Shown piece by piece: positions 1 to 8,900 of a stretch of 64,000 bases of DNA. A program made the translations under genes and the position numbers. Under the pieces are notes generated by a model, which saw only the letters and a program-made list of their open reading frames with translations, was not told the origin of the DNA and did not search any database. Source of the DNA: Dysgonomonas sp. Marseille-P4361 (lineage in GTDB: Bacteria > Bacteroidota > Bacteroidia > Bacteroidales > Dysgonomonadaceae); assembly GCF_900343125.1 (NCBI RefSeq), contig NZ_OPYL01000008.1:1-64000 (forward strand), written 5' to 3'. The stretch's first letter is position 1, and every line of letters begins with the position of its first letter.

Positions 1-214
1 CTTTAATATAGCATTGAGCTGATATAGGTAGTTTTTTCTTTCCAAGGAGAAGTTTCTCAAAACTATGCGTGAATTTTCATCATCCCATTCTTCCTGCATT
101 AATTTTAGTCCGGTGGCAACCTGACGCATCTGACGTTTATGATAAATTCGGAGACTGAGAAAACCTTCTTCTTTGTTTTTTTTTTGATGGTCGGAATACT
201 ATACGGATACTCAT
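1..214 (-). CDS. Tyrosine recombinase/integrase, N-terminal fragment with apparent frameshift
   Basis: The minus strand reads as the N-terminal arm-type DNA-binding domain of a Bacteroidota tyrosine integrase. It runs from an ATG at 214 (MSIRIVFRPSKKK) and then, one frame over, into EEGFLSLRIYHKRQMRQVA and a TGLKLMQEEWD-like segment that stays open to the left edge. The two frames meet in a run of ten A (176-185 on the plus strand, as T). Losing one A would restore a single frame. The downstream frame has its own stop at 199-201, so the gene as given cannot be read continuously. The catalytic domain lies outside the window. A homopolymer sequencing error, a decayed gene and slippage or phase variation are all possible. 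Family assignment rests on the N-terminal pattern only. Confidence 0.6.
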
Positions 215-330
215 AGGTATGTTTTTTAGGTTAAAAAATAAGAGACAAAAATAGAATAAAAAATAGTGCTCTCTTAGCATATCATCAAGACTATTTGTAC
301 GTAGAGACATTTATCTTAGTCTTTAAGAAG

Positions 331-356
331 TTACCAGCAAAACACAGCGATACAAT
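331..356 (+). repeat. 26-bp direct repeat, left copy
   Basis: This segment starts TTACCAGCAAAA and ends GATACAAT. It matches 4885-4910 at 24 of 26 positions, the differences being a C/T and a T/C transition. The copies lie in the same orientation about 4.55 kb apart and bracket the oxidoreductase/pirin/YceI cassette. Read on the minus strand, both give an IVSL(C/Y)FAGNFL reading, so they may descend from a longer element. An attachment-site or small-repeat role is inference. Confidence 0.65.
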
Positions 357-424
357 AGAACAAAAAATAGGTAAATTTTGTAGAACACTACACTTCAGAC
401 AATTGAATATGTAACTATTGCGAA

Positions 425-441
425 GAGGGCTCAAGCCCCTC
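425..441. other. GC-rich hairpin within a GC-rich island
   Basis: GAGGGC and GCCCCTC arms with a TCAA loop and one bulged C form a short stem. The surrounding 65 bases are clearly richer in GC than the flanking AT-rich DNA. This could be part of a structured RNA or a remnant of mobile DNA. No tRNA arms or known RNA could be recognised. Confidence 0.3.
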
Positions 442-645
442 CGAGGCCACTTGAAAGACTGCGAGTTGGAGACAGCAAGCGGTAAAATCATCTGATTATA
501 GTTTAAATAATCTCATGAATTACTCTAAAAACATTACGAGAATTTATAAATAATCGAAAATAATGACTAGGCAGTTCTAGTTTTTTAGTAAATTTAGAAA
601 ACAGTAAAATACAAGTCATACAATTTGACTCAAAACAATAGAATC

Positions 646-1557
646 ATGAAAAGTACTATTTTATTTGCTCAATCTTATGGACAAGCCGATGTATTGGACT
701 TTCTTACTCAAGATTTACCTATTTTAGTCTCAGGAATGGCACGTATTAAGGTAAAAGCATCTGGTATTAATCCCATTGATGCTAGAAGAATGACAGGTGA
801 GTTTAAGCATACACCTCTACCTCAAACCTTTGGAACCGAATTTGCAGGAATTATTGTAGAGGTTGGATCTAATCCTAATGGCTGGTCGGTTGGAGATGAA
901 GTTTTAGGCTCAGGCGGAGCATTCACTCATGCGACAATAATTGATGTCCCAATAGCTAACCTTGTTGCTCGTCCACAACCGATAAATTGGGAAGTGGTAG
1001 GTACAATAGCTGGTGCTGCTCAAGCGGCAATGACGATCTTGGATGAAATAGGAAAAGTTGATTCTCTACTAACACATGGAGCTTCAGGGGGTGTTGGCTC
1101 CATTACCATCCAACTGGCTAAAGAGCGTGGGATAGAAGTTGTAGCTACTGCTTCTGCTAAGAATCAGGACTATCTGAAAAAACTAGGTGCAACTCCAGTC
1201 ATTTATGGAGAAGGGTTAATTGATAGACTAAAAGAAATTCATCCTACACCATTCGAAGCCTCCATCGATATGTCCGGAACGGAAGAGGCTACCCAGACAT
1301 CGCTACAATGCGTCAAGGCTAATGGTTTTATAGGTTCTATTGCAGGGAAACGGCTTTCGTCACCACGTGTACAAGCTGTCTGGGTGAAAAGAAGTCCCAC
1401 GAACTTAAAATATGTGGTTGACGGAATAGCCGATGGCCGATTTACTTGGGAAGTAGATAGTAATAATATTTATCCTTTTGAAAAAGCAGCCGAAGCTTAT
1501 ACAAATATCCTTAAGGGGCATACGAGAGGCAAAAGTGTATTGATATTTAATGAATAA
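646..1557 (+). CDS. Zinc-free MDR-family NADPH:quinone oxidoreductase/alcohol dehydrogenase
   Basis: This is a medium-chain dehydrogenase/reductase of the quinone oxidoreductase (zeta-crystallin-like) branch, expected to reduce quinones or enones with NADPH in the cytoplasm. The N-terminal GroES-like fold carries GINPIDARRM, and the Rossmann nucleotide site is GASGGVGSITIQLA near residue 145. The structural-zinc cysteine cluster of classical alcohol dehydrogenases is absent. Length (303 residues) fits the family. I chose ATG at 646. An in-frame TTG at 625 would add seven poorly conserved residues. It heads a three-gene run with gaps of 18 and 14 bp, suggesting a redox or stress operon. Substrate is unknown. 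Confidence 0.85.
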   Translation: MKSTILFAQSYGQADVLDFLTQDLPILVSGMARIKVKASGINPIDARRMTGEFKHTPLPQTFGTEFAGIIVEVGSNPNGWSVGDEVLGSGGAFTHATIIDVPIANLVARPQPINWEVVGTIAGAAQAAMTILDEIGKVDSLLTHGASGGVGSITIQLAKERGIEVVATASAKNQDYLKKLGATPVIYGEGLIDRLKEIHPTPFEASIDMSGTEEATQTSLQCVKANGFIGSIAGKRLSSPRVQAVWVKRSPTNLKYVVDGIADGRFTWEVDSNNIYPFEKAAEAYTNILKGHTRGKSVLIFNE

Positions 1558-1575
1558 CATCAACTGTATAGTTAT

Positions 1576-2448
1576 ATGAAAGAAATTGTTTTAATCACGG
1601 GTGCTAATGGTTTGGTAGCAAACCAAACAGCTAAAATACTTAGCGATAAATATGAGATTCGCTTCTTAACAAGAAACCCTAATCGGGCAAATGAATACAA
1701 GTGGAACATTGCAGATAAATATATTGATGATCAAGCCCTAGACAAGATAGACTATATTATCCATCTTGCTGGGTCTAAATTAAACGACGGTACCCCTCTA
1801 ACAGAAGAACGTAAAAAATTGGTATGGGATACCCGTATTGGAGCTAGTGAATTACTTCTTGAAAAATTAAAAGACAGAAATCAAAAACTAAAAGCATTCA
1901 TTTCAGCTAGTGCTTTAGGTTATTATTCGTTTTCAGATAAAACCTTAGCTATTGATGAAAATGGAAGTAAAGGCAATGATTTTTCTGCTATTCTATCAGA
2001 TGGTAGGGAAAAAGCTGCCGACAAATTCAAAATTCAACATGTAGCTGAGCGAGTTGTCAAATTTCGAATCAGCTTAGTTTTGGGAAATGAGGGAGGAGTA
2101 TTTCCCGATTTCAAGGAACAAGTCTCTGTTTACTCACATAGATTGAGGTACATTAATGGTGTAACCTATTTTCCATGGGTACATATTGATGATATGGGTG
2201 GTATGTTTGCCTATGCTGTGGAGAATAGCTCGTTAAATGGAGTGTTTAATACTACAGCTCCAGAAAGTACAACTCAAGAATCAATATTGAAATTGATGTA
2301 CTATCTGAAAGAACAAGATACCACGTCATTCAATACACTTGACACATCTTATAATGGTCAGCACTTGACCTCAGAAAAAATAATAAAAGCAGGTTATAAA
2401 TTTAGATTTCCCGACATTAAGTCTGCATTAAAAGATTTACTGAAATAA
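1576..2448 (+). CDS. TIGR01777-family NAD(P)-binding epimerase-like protein (YfcH/SulA-like)
   Basis: This short-chain dehydrogenase-like protein resembles the TIGR01777 (YfcH) family, whose biochemical role is undefined. An N-terminal Rossmann motif reads ITGANGLVANQ. Its third canonical glycine is replaced by alanine, which is unusual. Family-like segments include a DTRIGAS stretch near residue 85, SASALGYYS near 110, FRISLVLG near 155 and WVHIDDMGG near 195. At 290 residues it is near the usual length, although the C-terminal domain is poorly conserved. It lies 18 bp after the quinone oxidoreductase and 14 bp before the next gene, so co-transcription is likely. Confidence 0.8.
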   Translation: MKEIVLITGANGLVANQTAKILSDKYEIRFLTRNPNRANEYKWNIADKYIDDQALDKIDYIIHLAGSKLNDGTPLTEERKKLVWDTRIGASELLLEKLKDRNQKLKAFISASALGYYSFSDKTLAIDENGSKGNDFSAILSDGREKAADKFKIQHVAERVVKFRISLVLGNEGGVFPDFKEQVSVYSHRLRYINGVTYFPWVHIDDMGGMFAYAVENSSLNGVFNTTAPESTTQESILKLMYYLKEQDTTSFNTLDTSYNGQHLTSEKIIKAGYKFRFPDIKSALKDLLK

Positions 2449-2462
2449 TAAATATTAAAAAT

Positions 2463-2942
2463 ATGAAAACAAAAAGTGACATCAAAAAAACATTTTTAGC
2501 AGGGCATCTTTTAAGTGGTCCTTACGAAAGATTATTCCTTACTCCTGAACAAGAGAAAGCCTATGTAGATAACTATCTAAAAAATCTGGATGGAGTAATA
2601 GAGTATGAATTTCGATTAGAAGAGTATTTTAATCTGAAGGTTCTTGGGCTTCAATCTGTATTAGGAAGCGTCTCTGTTGTCATTATGGCTGAAGAAGACC
2701 GTCAAAAACTACCATATTATATCCAAGAAACACGAATCATGTATATAGTAGATTCTATAGAAGAGGTATATAAAGAAGCAGAAAGAAGAGGTATTCCAAT
2801 CTTGCAGAAGTACACAAAGAATATTATGGGAGGACAAGGACGTTTGGAATTTGCACCAGGTTACATAGTTGAACTTACTGAAGCTACAAATAAAGAACTA
2901 TTTTTTGCAGATCCGACTGAATACGGATTCCGTCTTCAATAA
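2463..2942 (+). CDS. Conserved hypothetical protein, possible VOC/glyoxalase-like fold
   Basis: This soluble 159-residue protein has no signal peptide or membrane segment. The C-terminal half (VDSIEEVYKEAERRGIPIL, then a glycine-rich turn and GYIVELTE) resembles the betaalphabetabetabeta unit of vicinal-oxygen-chelate proteins, where a charged residue in the last strand often binds metal. The N-terminal half shows no clear match, so function is open. It is the last gene of the three-gene redox-type run and is followed at once by a strong bidirectional terminator. The VOC call is tentative. Confidence 0.6.
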   Translation: MKTKSDIKKTFLAGHLLSGPYERLFLTPEQEKAYVDNYLKNLDGVIEYEFRLEEYFNLKVLGLQSVLGSVSVVIMAEEDRQKLPYYIQETRIMYIVDSIEEVYKEAERRGIPILQKYTKNIMGGQGRLEFAPGYIVELTEATNKELFFADPTEYGFRLQ

Positions 2943-2953
2943 AAATATTGAGC

Positions 2954-3000
2954 AAAAAAAGATGCCCTCCTGTATTTTTTGTACAGAAGGGCATCTTTTT
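2954..3000. terminator. Bidirectional intrinsic terminator between convergent genes
   Basis: An A-run precedes GATGCCCT..CTGTA, and the complementary TACAG..AGGGCATC is followed by a T-run. This makes a long stem with one mismatch and an AT-rich loop. The symmetric A/T flanks let it stop transcription from the plus-strand redox operon and from the minus-strand pirin gene's neighbourhood. Confidence 0.85.
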
Positions 3001-3012
3001 ATTATATCCAGA

Positions 3013-4041
3013 TCAAGTCATCTGAGGTTTGTCTATAATCTTCCCAAATTGGTAGCTAGCAAAACGTTCTGCATTTTTATCATTGATAATATCCGATTCT
3101 TTCTCGCCCCAAGGCCATCCACCAAACTCAGTTCTGCGGTATTCCTCAAAAGCATCTACCAATTCTTGCTCTGTATTCATCACAAAAGGACCATACGCTG
3201 CAATGGGCTCATTGATAGGTTCTCCTTCCAGTAGAAGTATTTTTGCAGACGAATCCCCTGATTTAATTACTATTTCCTGATCTCCAGCCACATCCACCAT
3301 GTGATTTTGAGAGATTGCTGTTCCTTCAATACTTATATCTTGGTCTCCTTCGTAATATAATATAAAACGATTCATAGTAGACGAGATATTCTCTAATTTG
3401 AACTCAGTATTAGCATCCATTTCTATCAAGGCAATTCCCAGATGATTCTTTGGATCAGCAGCCCATGAATTCTTCAATGCTCCAAGAGCCTTCACTCCAT
3501 AATATTCACCCAGTATGACTTTTATCCTTACATGTCCTCCCGATGGACAGTCTAGATTTGCAACAGGAATATTTTCTGCCCAAAGCATCTTATAATCTGC
3601 TTCTGTCAATTTGTTTTTAGCTGGCAGATTAATCCATATCTGAAATAATCGTAAAGAATTCTCCTTATCATCATTCAACAAAGGGAACATCTCGGAATGC
3701 ATCGCCCCTCTCCCAGCACTCATTAACTGTACATCACCATTACCATAACGACCTTTGGACCCCTTTGAGTCAAAATGATCAACTAAGCCTTCTGGTACAA
3801 TTGTTACAATTTCAAAGCCTCTATGCGGATGCTGAGGAAATCCGGGAACTTTATTACCATGATACATCCTCCATGGTGCTGTTTCACTAAAATCACTCCC
3901 AATTTGTCGTCCTGCTAGATACGATTTAGGAGCCATATTACCATTTCCTTCAGGGTACTTGTCGTATATATTCGATGCAAGTATAAATGGATCTCTGATA
4001 TTCATTCTTCTAGCAACTTGTGAAATACTCTTAATCTTCAT
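3013..4041 (-). CDS. Pirin family protein
   Basis: This is a bicupin pirin homologue, expected to be a cytoplasmic iron-dependent protein. Bacterial members include quercetinases and redox regulators. The N-terminal cupin holds all four pirin metal ligands: H71 and H73 in HPHRGFE, and H115 and E117 in GAMHSEMF. The C-terminal cupin follows from about residue 195, and the C-terminus has the usual EYRRTEFGGWPWG segment. Length (342) is a little above the roughly 290 of many pirins because of an N-terminal extension. It diverges from yceI with a shared 186-bp promoter region and converges on the preceding operon. Physiological substrate is not predictable. Confidence 0.92.
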   Translation of the reverse strand: MKIKSISQVARRMNIRDPFILASNIYDKYPEGNGNMAPKSYLAGRQIGSDFSETAPWRMYHGNKVPGFPQHPHRGFEIVTIVPEGLVDHFDSKGSKGRYGNGDVQLMSAGRGAMHSEMFPLLNDDKENSLRLFQIWINLPAKNKLTEADYKMLWAENIPVANLDCPSGGHVRIKVILGEYYGVKALGALKNSWAADPKNHLGIALIEMDANTEFKLENISSTMNRFILYYEGDQDISIEGTAISQNHMVDVAGDQEIVIKSGDSSAKILLLEGEPINEPIAAYGPFVMNTEQELVDAFEEYRRTEFGGWPWGEKESDIINDKNAERFASYQFGKIIDKPQMT

Positions 4042-4121
4042 TGTATATTTCCTTTCTTTTTAATTAATTTCCTACTTATATAGTTCCAAATACTATACCA
4101 AAAACACTTTTATCTATTCGA

Positions 4122-4156
4122 GTTACCTAATGGTTACTAATTACACGTAGGTAACC
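4122..4156. promoter_or_regulatory. Inverted repeat GTTACCTA/TAGGTAAC: probable operator
   Basis: GTTACCTA at 4122-4129 and TAGGTAAC at 4149-4156 are perfectly complementary arms, with a related GGTTACTA at 4132-4139 between them. They lie just upstream of the yceI -7 element and within the pirin/yceI divergent region. Repeats of this kind are typical of a dimeric winged-helix repressor. An HxlR-type regulator is one candidate, but none is encoded in the window. Confidence 0.55.
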
Positions 4157-4163
4157 ACAAAAA

Positions 4164-4171
4164 TATCTTTG
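4164..4171 (+). promoter_or_regulatory. Candidate -7 promoter element (TATCTTTG) for yceI gene
   Basis: TATCTTTG matches the Bacteroidota TAnnTTTG consensus and lies 56 bases before the yceI-family start. A second match, TATATTTG, lies at 4184-4191. CAAAAATA at 4158-4165 is the same motif for the opposite strand toward pirin, so the two divergent promoters would overlap beside the inverted repeat. No clear -33 TTTG is seen. Confidence 0.5.
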
Positions 4172-4227
4172 CTCTAAAAAATATATATTTGCTACATAAA
4201 CTTATTGATGTATTAAAATAAAATTAT

Positions 4228-4761
4228 ATGGAAAAGAACTTAATAACTACATGGAATATTGATCCTGCACACTCACGCATAGGATTCGTTATAAAACACA
4301 TGGGAATTGCTGATGTTTCAGGATACTTTTCAAATTTTGAAGTAAAAACAGAACATATAGAACCCGATTATTCGGATATAAATGTTCAGATAGCGATTGA
4401 AGCCAACAGCATTAATACCGGAATTGATATGAGAGATAATCATTTAAGATCTGCCGATTTTTTTGATGTGGCAAAATATCCCGAAATATTTTTCACTAGT
4501 ACTAAAGTTGAAAAGACAGATGATACTCACGGAAAATTATATGGAGATTTAACAATACGAGGAATAACAAAAAATATTGGATTAGACATTGTTCATTTTG
4601 GAACAGTTATTAATCCAATGACAGAGCAAGAAACAGCTGGATTTAAAATTACAGGGGTGATTAGTCGTGAAGACTTCACTCTGGGAACCAGTTTTGGAGC
4701 AAACTTCATTTCAGATAAAGTGAAAATTGTAGTTGATGCAGAGTTCAGTCCCGAAAAATAA
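4228..4761 (+). CDS. YceI family protein
   Basis: This is a lipocalin-like YceI beta-barrel protein, a family that binds polyisoprenoids or similar lipophiles. The hallmark start WNIDPAHSRIGFVIKHMGI and the segment MRDNHLRSADFFDVAKYPEI are present, as are the later GDLTIRGITK and GVISREDFTLG segments. Unlike many homologues it lacks a signal peptide, so this copy appears cytoplasmic. Length (177) is normal. It is monocistronic and divergent from pirin, with the GTTACC-type inverted repeat upstream. Pairing with quinone reductase and pirin suggests a stress-responsive group, by inference. Confidence 0.92.
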   Translation: MEKNLITTWNIDPAHSRIGFVIKHMGIADVSGYFSNFEVKTEHIEPDYSDINVQIAIEANSINTGIDMRDNHLRSADFFDVAKYPEIFFTSTKVEKTDDTHGKLYGDLTIRGITKNIGLDIVHFGTVINPMTEQETAGFKITGVISREDFTLGTSFGANFISDKVKIVVDAEFSPEK

Positions 4762-4884
4762 TATAAAATTGAGACAGGATACATAAAGACACGACTTTTC
4801 TGAAACGAATAAAAATTATGTATAAAAGGGATTATATGCTGATAATAGATAAGTTAACAGAATCACTACATTTAGAATAAAAAA

Positions 4885-4910
4885 TTACCAGCAAAATACA
4901 GCGACACAAT
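4885..4910 (+). repeat. 26-bp direct repeat, right copy
   Basis: This is the second copy of the repeat at 331-356, differing by two transitions. It lies about 120 bp downstream of the yceI gene and just before a strong stem-loop, at the point where the locus changes from the redox cassette to the polysaccharide utilisation locus. Confidence 0.65.
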
Positions 4911-4933
4911 TAAGGAGGGCCTTAAAATATAAA

Positions 4934-4965
4934 CAGCCCGATTATTAGTACAAATAATCGGGCTG
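4934..4965 (-). terminator. Stem-loop, probable terminator of the SusC-to-barrel operon
   Basis: CAGCCCGATTATT pairs perfectly with AATAATCGGGCTG across a six-base loop. On the minus strand it is followed by a T-rich tract, so it probably ends the operon whose last gene stops at 5060. It may also act for yceI on the other strand. Confidence 0.7.
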
Positions 4966-5059
4966 CTGTGATATTTATCTATTGCTTTCCACTCTCATTG
5001 TAAATGAAAAACAACTTATTATAGATATAATTCTATATGTCATCTACACTTATAATGAA

Positions 5060-5929
5060 TCATAGGCAAAAGGCTAACCTTACTTTTATTCCAGCGGCTA
5101 TTGAGTTAATTTTCTTACTTAAGATTTTATCCTCTGAGTCATTAATAGCAGCTTTGGAAAGTAATATACTATTATGAATATAATCTTCCGGCATTTCTTT
5201 ATTGTATTGAATAAGCCTCTTATCATCTGCCTTTTTAATATCGTTTAGTCCATAATCAAGATATACTCCTGTGTACAAGCCCAAATCTTCGGATAGTTTC
5301 CATTTCAACCCTGTTTCTAGGGCAAGTATATAGACTATTTTAAGATCAAGTGTCCCTTTTTTATCTATACTTTTAAATGCTCCAAACCCCATAAAGTAAG
5401 GATCGTCTTGGATAGGATTCTCCCATTCCGGATAATAACCATAGTTATTAAAATCTGCATTAGTAACTTTAGATGTTTTTGATACAGGAACTCCTATTTT
5501 CATACCAGCAGAAACATAAAGACTGTGTTCATTGAATACTGGGGTTTGATATTGACATATAATTGGAATATTCAGATATGTTGCACTTTGTTTCTCCTTA
5601 TAATTTTTAATAGTTGTATGAAAAACAAAATCATACTCACCATCATTTGCAGCATAGCTATCAGATAGTCCATCAATTGTACTTTTAGCTGAATAAAAAG
5701 ATAATTCTAACCCGGAACCAATACTCCAGTTTTCATTAAAATTATAATTATAACCAAAGCCTACAGTACCTCCTACCCCATTCTTAGAATCACCAATATT
5801 CAAATCATACTGCAAAGTGGACAAACCTCCGGCTCCCCACACAGAAACCTCATGTGTCTTATTGTTTTGGGCGGAGAGTATGCTGCAGATCAATAGACCT
5901 GCAACAAACATTAATATATTTTTCTTCAT
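5060..5929 (-). CDS. Outer-membrane beta-barrel protein (PorT/OMP_b-brl-like)
   Basis: This 289-residue protein has a signal peptide (MKKNILMFVAGLLICSILSA, cleavage before QN). Alternating hydrophobic/polar strands follow, among them GFGYNYNFNENWSIGSGLEL, KLSEDLGLYTGVYLDYGL and a C-terminal IAAGIKVRLAFCL strand. This resembles small outer-membrane barrels of the PorT/OmpW-like kind common in Bacteroidota. The aspartate- and lysine-rich loops offer no specific function. It is the last gene of the SusC operon, 18 bp after the large T9SS enzyme gene. It might be a structural or transport accessory of the locus, but no biochemical role can be read from sequence. Confidence 0.75.
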   Translation of the reverse strand: MKKNILMFVAGLLICSILSAQNNKTHEVSVWGAGGLSTLQYDLNIGDSKNGVGGTVGFGYNYNFNENWSIGSGLELSFYSAKSTIDGLSDSYAANDGEYDFVFHTTIKNYKEKQSATYLNIPIICQYQTPVFNEHSLYVSAGMKIGVPVSKTSKVTNADFNNYGYYPEWENPIQDDPYFMGFGAFKSIDKKGTLDLKIVYILALETGLKWKLSEDLGLYTGVYLDYGLNDIKKADDKRLIQYNKEMPEDYIHNSILLSKAAINDSEDKILSKKINSIAAGIKVRLAFCL

Positions 5930-5947
5930 CTTTTTTGCATTTATGTA

Positions 5948-8900
5948 TTATTTAACAATAATCTTTAAGGTTTCTACAAAGCCGCCTGATTTAACTTTCA
6001 CCATATATATTCCTGATGAAGTTGGCATATTAACGGTCGTTGTCTTGCCCTCCACTCTTTTGCTACTAAAGCATACACCTTGGAAATTATATATTTCAAT
6101 TACAGCATTATTGAGTAACTCATCATCTAAATCGACTTCGACATTCAAAGGCTCAAACATCGTTATCGGATTAGGATATGCATTAACCCCCATAGGTTTA
6201 AGTTCTATATTCTCTGCACAAGTTCTTAAGACTTCGTCGTCTGTAGTGGTTACTTCTAAATAATAGCTTGCTTTATTATCAAGGAGCATATCTTTACGAG
6301 GTCCGGCTGAATAACTGGCTTTATTACCAATTTCCGTTCCATTTTTGAACCATCTATATGCTTTAAACTTATATCCTCCGTTTGTACTACTATTATTATT
6401 GGCAATAAGAGTATTATTCCATCTTACAACAACAACCTGTCCGAATTCAAAATATTTTTCAACCTTAAACTCATAAGATTTGATAATCTCCGCATTCGAT
6501 TCTGATTGAACTGAAAAAGGAATTGTTTTAACACCAGGACGATCAATTGTTAACTGTATAGTCTTGTTATCAACCTCTTGTCCTTCATATAAAACTTTGG
6601 CTCCCAGTTCTTCTGTAATTATCTCTAACGATAGATTGTTTGTCCCGCAAGGAAGAGAATATGCACCTATTAAATCATCCCATTTAAGTCGATCGCCATT
6701 GACAATAATAGCCTCTACTTTAGTATCCCTTGTAAATACTTTCAATGAAGCCTTCTCGCTAACAGCAGATCCTTCAGTATTTGAAACAACACAATGATAA
6801 TTCCCCGAATCTTCGAGTTTAGCACTATTTATATTTAAGAATCTTGATGTCTCTTTATCTATAACTTCATCATTCTTGTACCATTGATAAGTTAAAAAAC
6901 CTCCTGATGCCTCTACCGAAAACGTTACAGATTGGTCTGTAAATACCTCAAGTGATTTCGGCTGACTTGTAATTGAAGGTTTTGTTGCTACCTCAACTTC
7001 TCTTTCTATCTTAAATACACGTACATCCTGACTAGGCACTGAATAAGGAATATCGTTATCTTCAACTTCTACAATTTGCCCTGTCCATAGTTCTTTAATT
7101 TCTTTAATTAAGCCGGACTCTACTCCTAATCTACTCAATTCTATACTACCTTCTAAGGCTGCATTATCCTTGAAGTTAAAGATGGCAAGGTATGTGTAAT
7201 TCCCTTCCTCGAGCATAAAGAAACTTTCGGAACGATCGTACCCACTAGCTAAGTAACCTTCTACCGGATAGAATGACTTGCCGAGTTTAGCTATTGCATT
7301 TATTTCAGCATTAGTCGCAATTTGTAAGTTTCTGTCGCGTATCTCTTGACTACCCGGATAAGATCCTTTGAGGCTTAAGTTATCACCTAGCATGTAAAGA
7401 CCTGTTATAGCTCCGGAAGTGATACGTGCTCTATTTTCTCCTTCTTTGTATAATTTGCGAGATTCTCTGTCATGAAAAATCAGATGATCGCCATCATTAA
7501 ATGCATACACTCGGTCTAGCCACCAGCCAAAAGACAAGCTATTCAACATATAACCAGTATGAGACTCGTGTTCTGACATTTGTCCCCAAGTATCACAACT
7601 TATTCGTTTAGAGTGTCCATACTGAGCTGGGAATGTAGGAGCTATAGATAATGCTAAGAATATGTCTTCTCCACACAGGTCGACCAAATACTGCATTCCA
7701 TGATTATAAGCTTGTACACCTGTAGTCACGCCTTCTTCATAAAATGAATCCGCTTCCAAAGTGGCATTATTTATAAAGTCTAGTTTTATATATTTAAAGC
7801 CCCATGCTTTAAATCTGTCAATATTATACTTCATCATCATCTTTGTTCCCGGATGAGTAGGATCTAATGCTTTAGATTCAATCTTAATCGGTTTCCCATT
7901 AGAATATAAATAAGCATCTTTATATTTATATTTTCCATTTGTTCCTTCCATAGCACGCTCGGCTCCATCATCGCCCCACCAGTCAGAGAATGGAGTCATA
8001 TAGATACCTGCTTTTTGTCCATTTGCCTCACAATGTTTCACAAAATCTATCAACTGTTGTTCTGTGAAATTCTCATTCCACCATGAGTCTAGACCAATAT
8101 ATACGGCATCGCTATCAAAGCTTTTAGGGCTGAGTTCATTCTTTATAAAGTCAGAAACATCAGTTACTCCTTCATAATTCACTTTAGTTTCCATCCCGCT
8201 CCAGCTATTCCATCCAAAAGGTGTTGCTTTTTCCCATTTGCGAGGAGGAGCAATCGTAGCATTTGCATCGGCATATGCTTCCATGCCTTTTCTCCAATCC
8301 TCAAAATAACCGACTAATACTTTTGGCGATTTGAGAGATTTACCAGATATACTACCATGCTCTTTCTTAGTAGATGAGTTGATGTCTCTTGTCAATTTAT
8401 GAGTTATTCCTCCAAAGCATTCAAGATAATCAATGTACCTATTGTCTTTTGTCGAGAAGCGAACTCCCGTTTTCCACACATCATGTTCTACCGAACCAAT
8501 CACTAATCCGTCACGTTGTTTTCCATTGAATATAGAAGTTACCTCAAACGACACAGAATCTGTTGATAAAGGATAAGACCCATATCTTACAAAACCGTCA
8601 TTATCGAAAGGAACTGTTAATACCCGATTATCAGAACTTTGAGGCAAGAATGCATTACGAGTAGTTGTTACTACCGGTGCAATATAATTACTGGAAATTG
8701 AATTATCTGATTGAACATAAGCTTCTGTCAAGAAATAATCTTTACCGGGATAGAAATAAAATACTTGTTCTAAATTAGCATCTTGTCCAGCATAAGTGAG
8801 AGTATATTTTGTGCCAGAACCAAACTTATCGCTAATACTTTCTTTATCCAATGTAGGAATTTCATAATCGGAGCTTTTTAGTGTTTTCGTATTCGTTTTA

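Larger units (their letters stand above)
215..645. other. Gene-poor interval with repeat copy and GC-rich island
   Basis: No convincing gene lies between the integrase fragment and the oxidoreductase. A minus-strand reading frame at 291-491 has no recognisable family and covers the two notable elements, so I do not call it. These are the direct-repeat copy at 331-356 and a GC-rich stretch at about 419-486 that includes the foldable GAGGGC/GCCCCTC segment at 425-441. The remaining sequence is AT-rich. No TAnnTTTG promoter element could be fixed for the downstream gene. Confidence 0.5.

Noticed and set aside
291-491. Minus-strand 66-residue reading frame
   Set aside because: No recognisable family. 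It overlaps the repeat copy and the GC-rich island, so its coding potential is probably accidental.
625-645. TTG start for the quinone oxidoreductase
   Set aside because: The in-frame ATG at 646 is the more typical start, and the added seven residues look unlike the family.
2869-3234. Plus-strand reading frame across the terminator
   Set aside because: It crosses the stem-loop and overlaps pirin on the other strand. Codon use and composition look non-coding.
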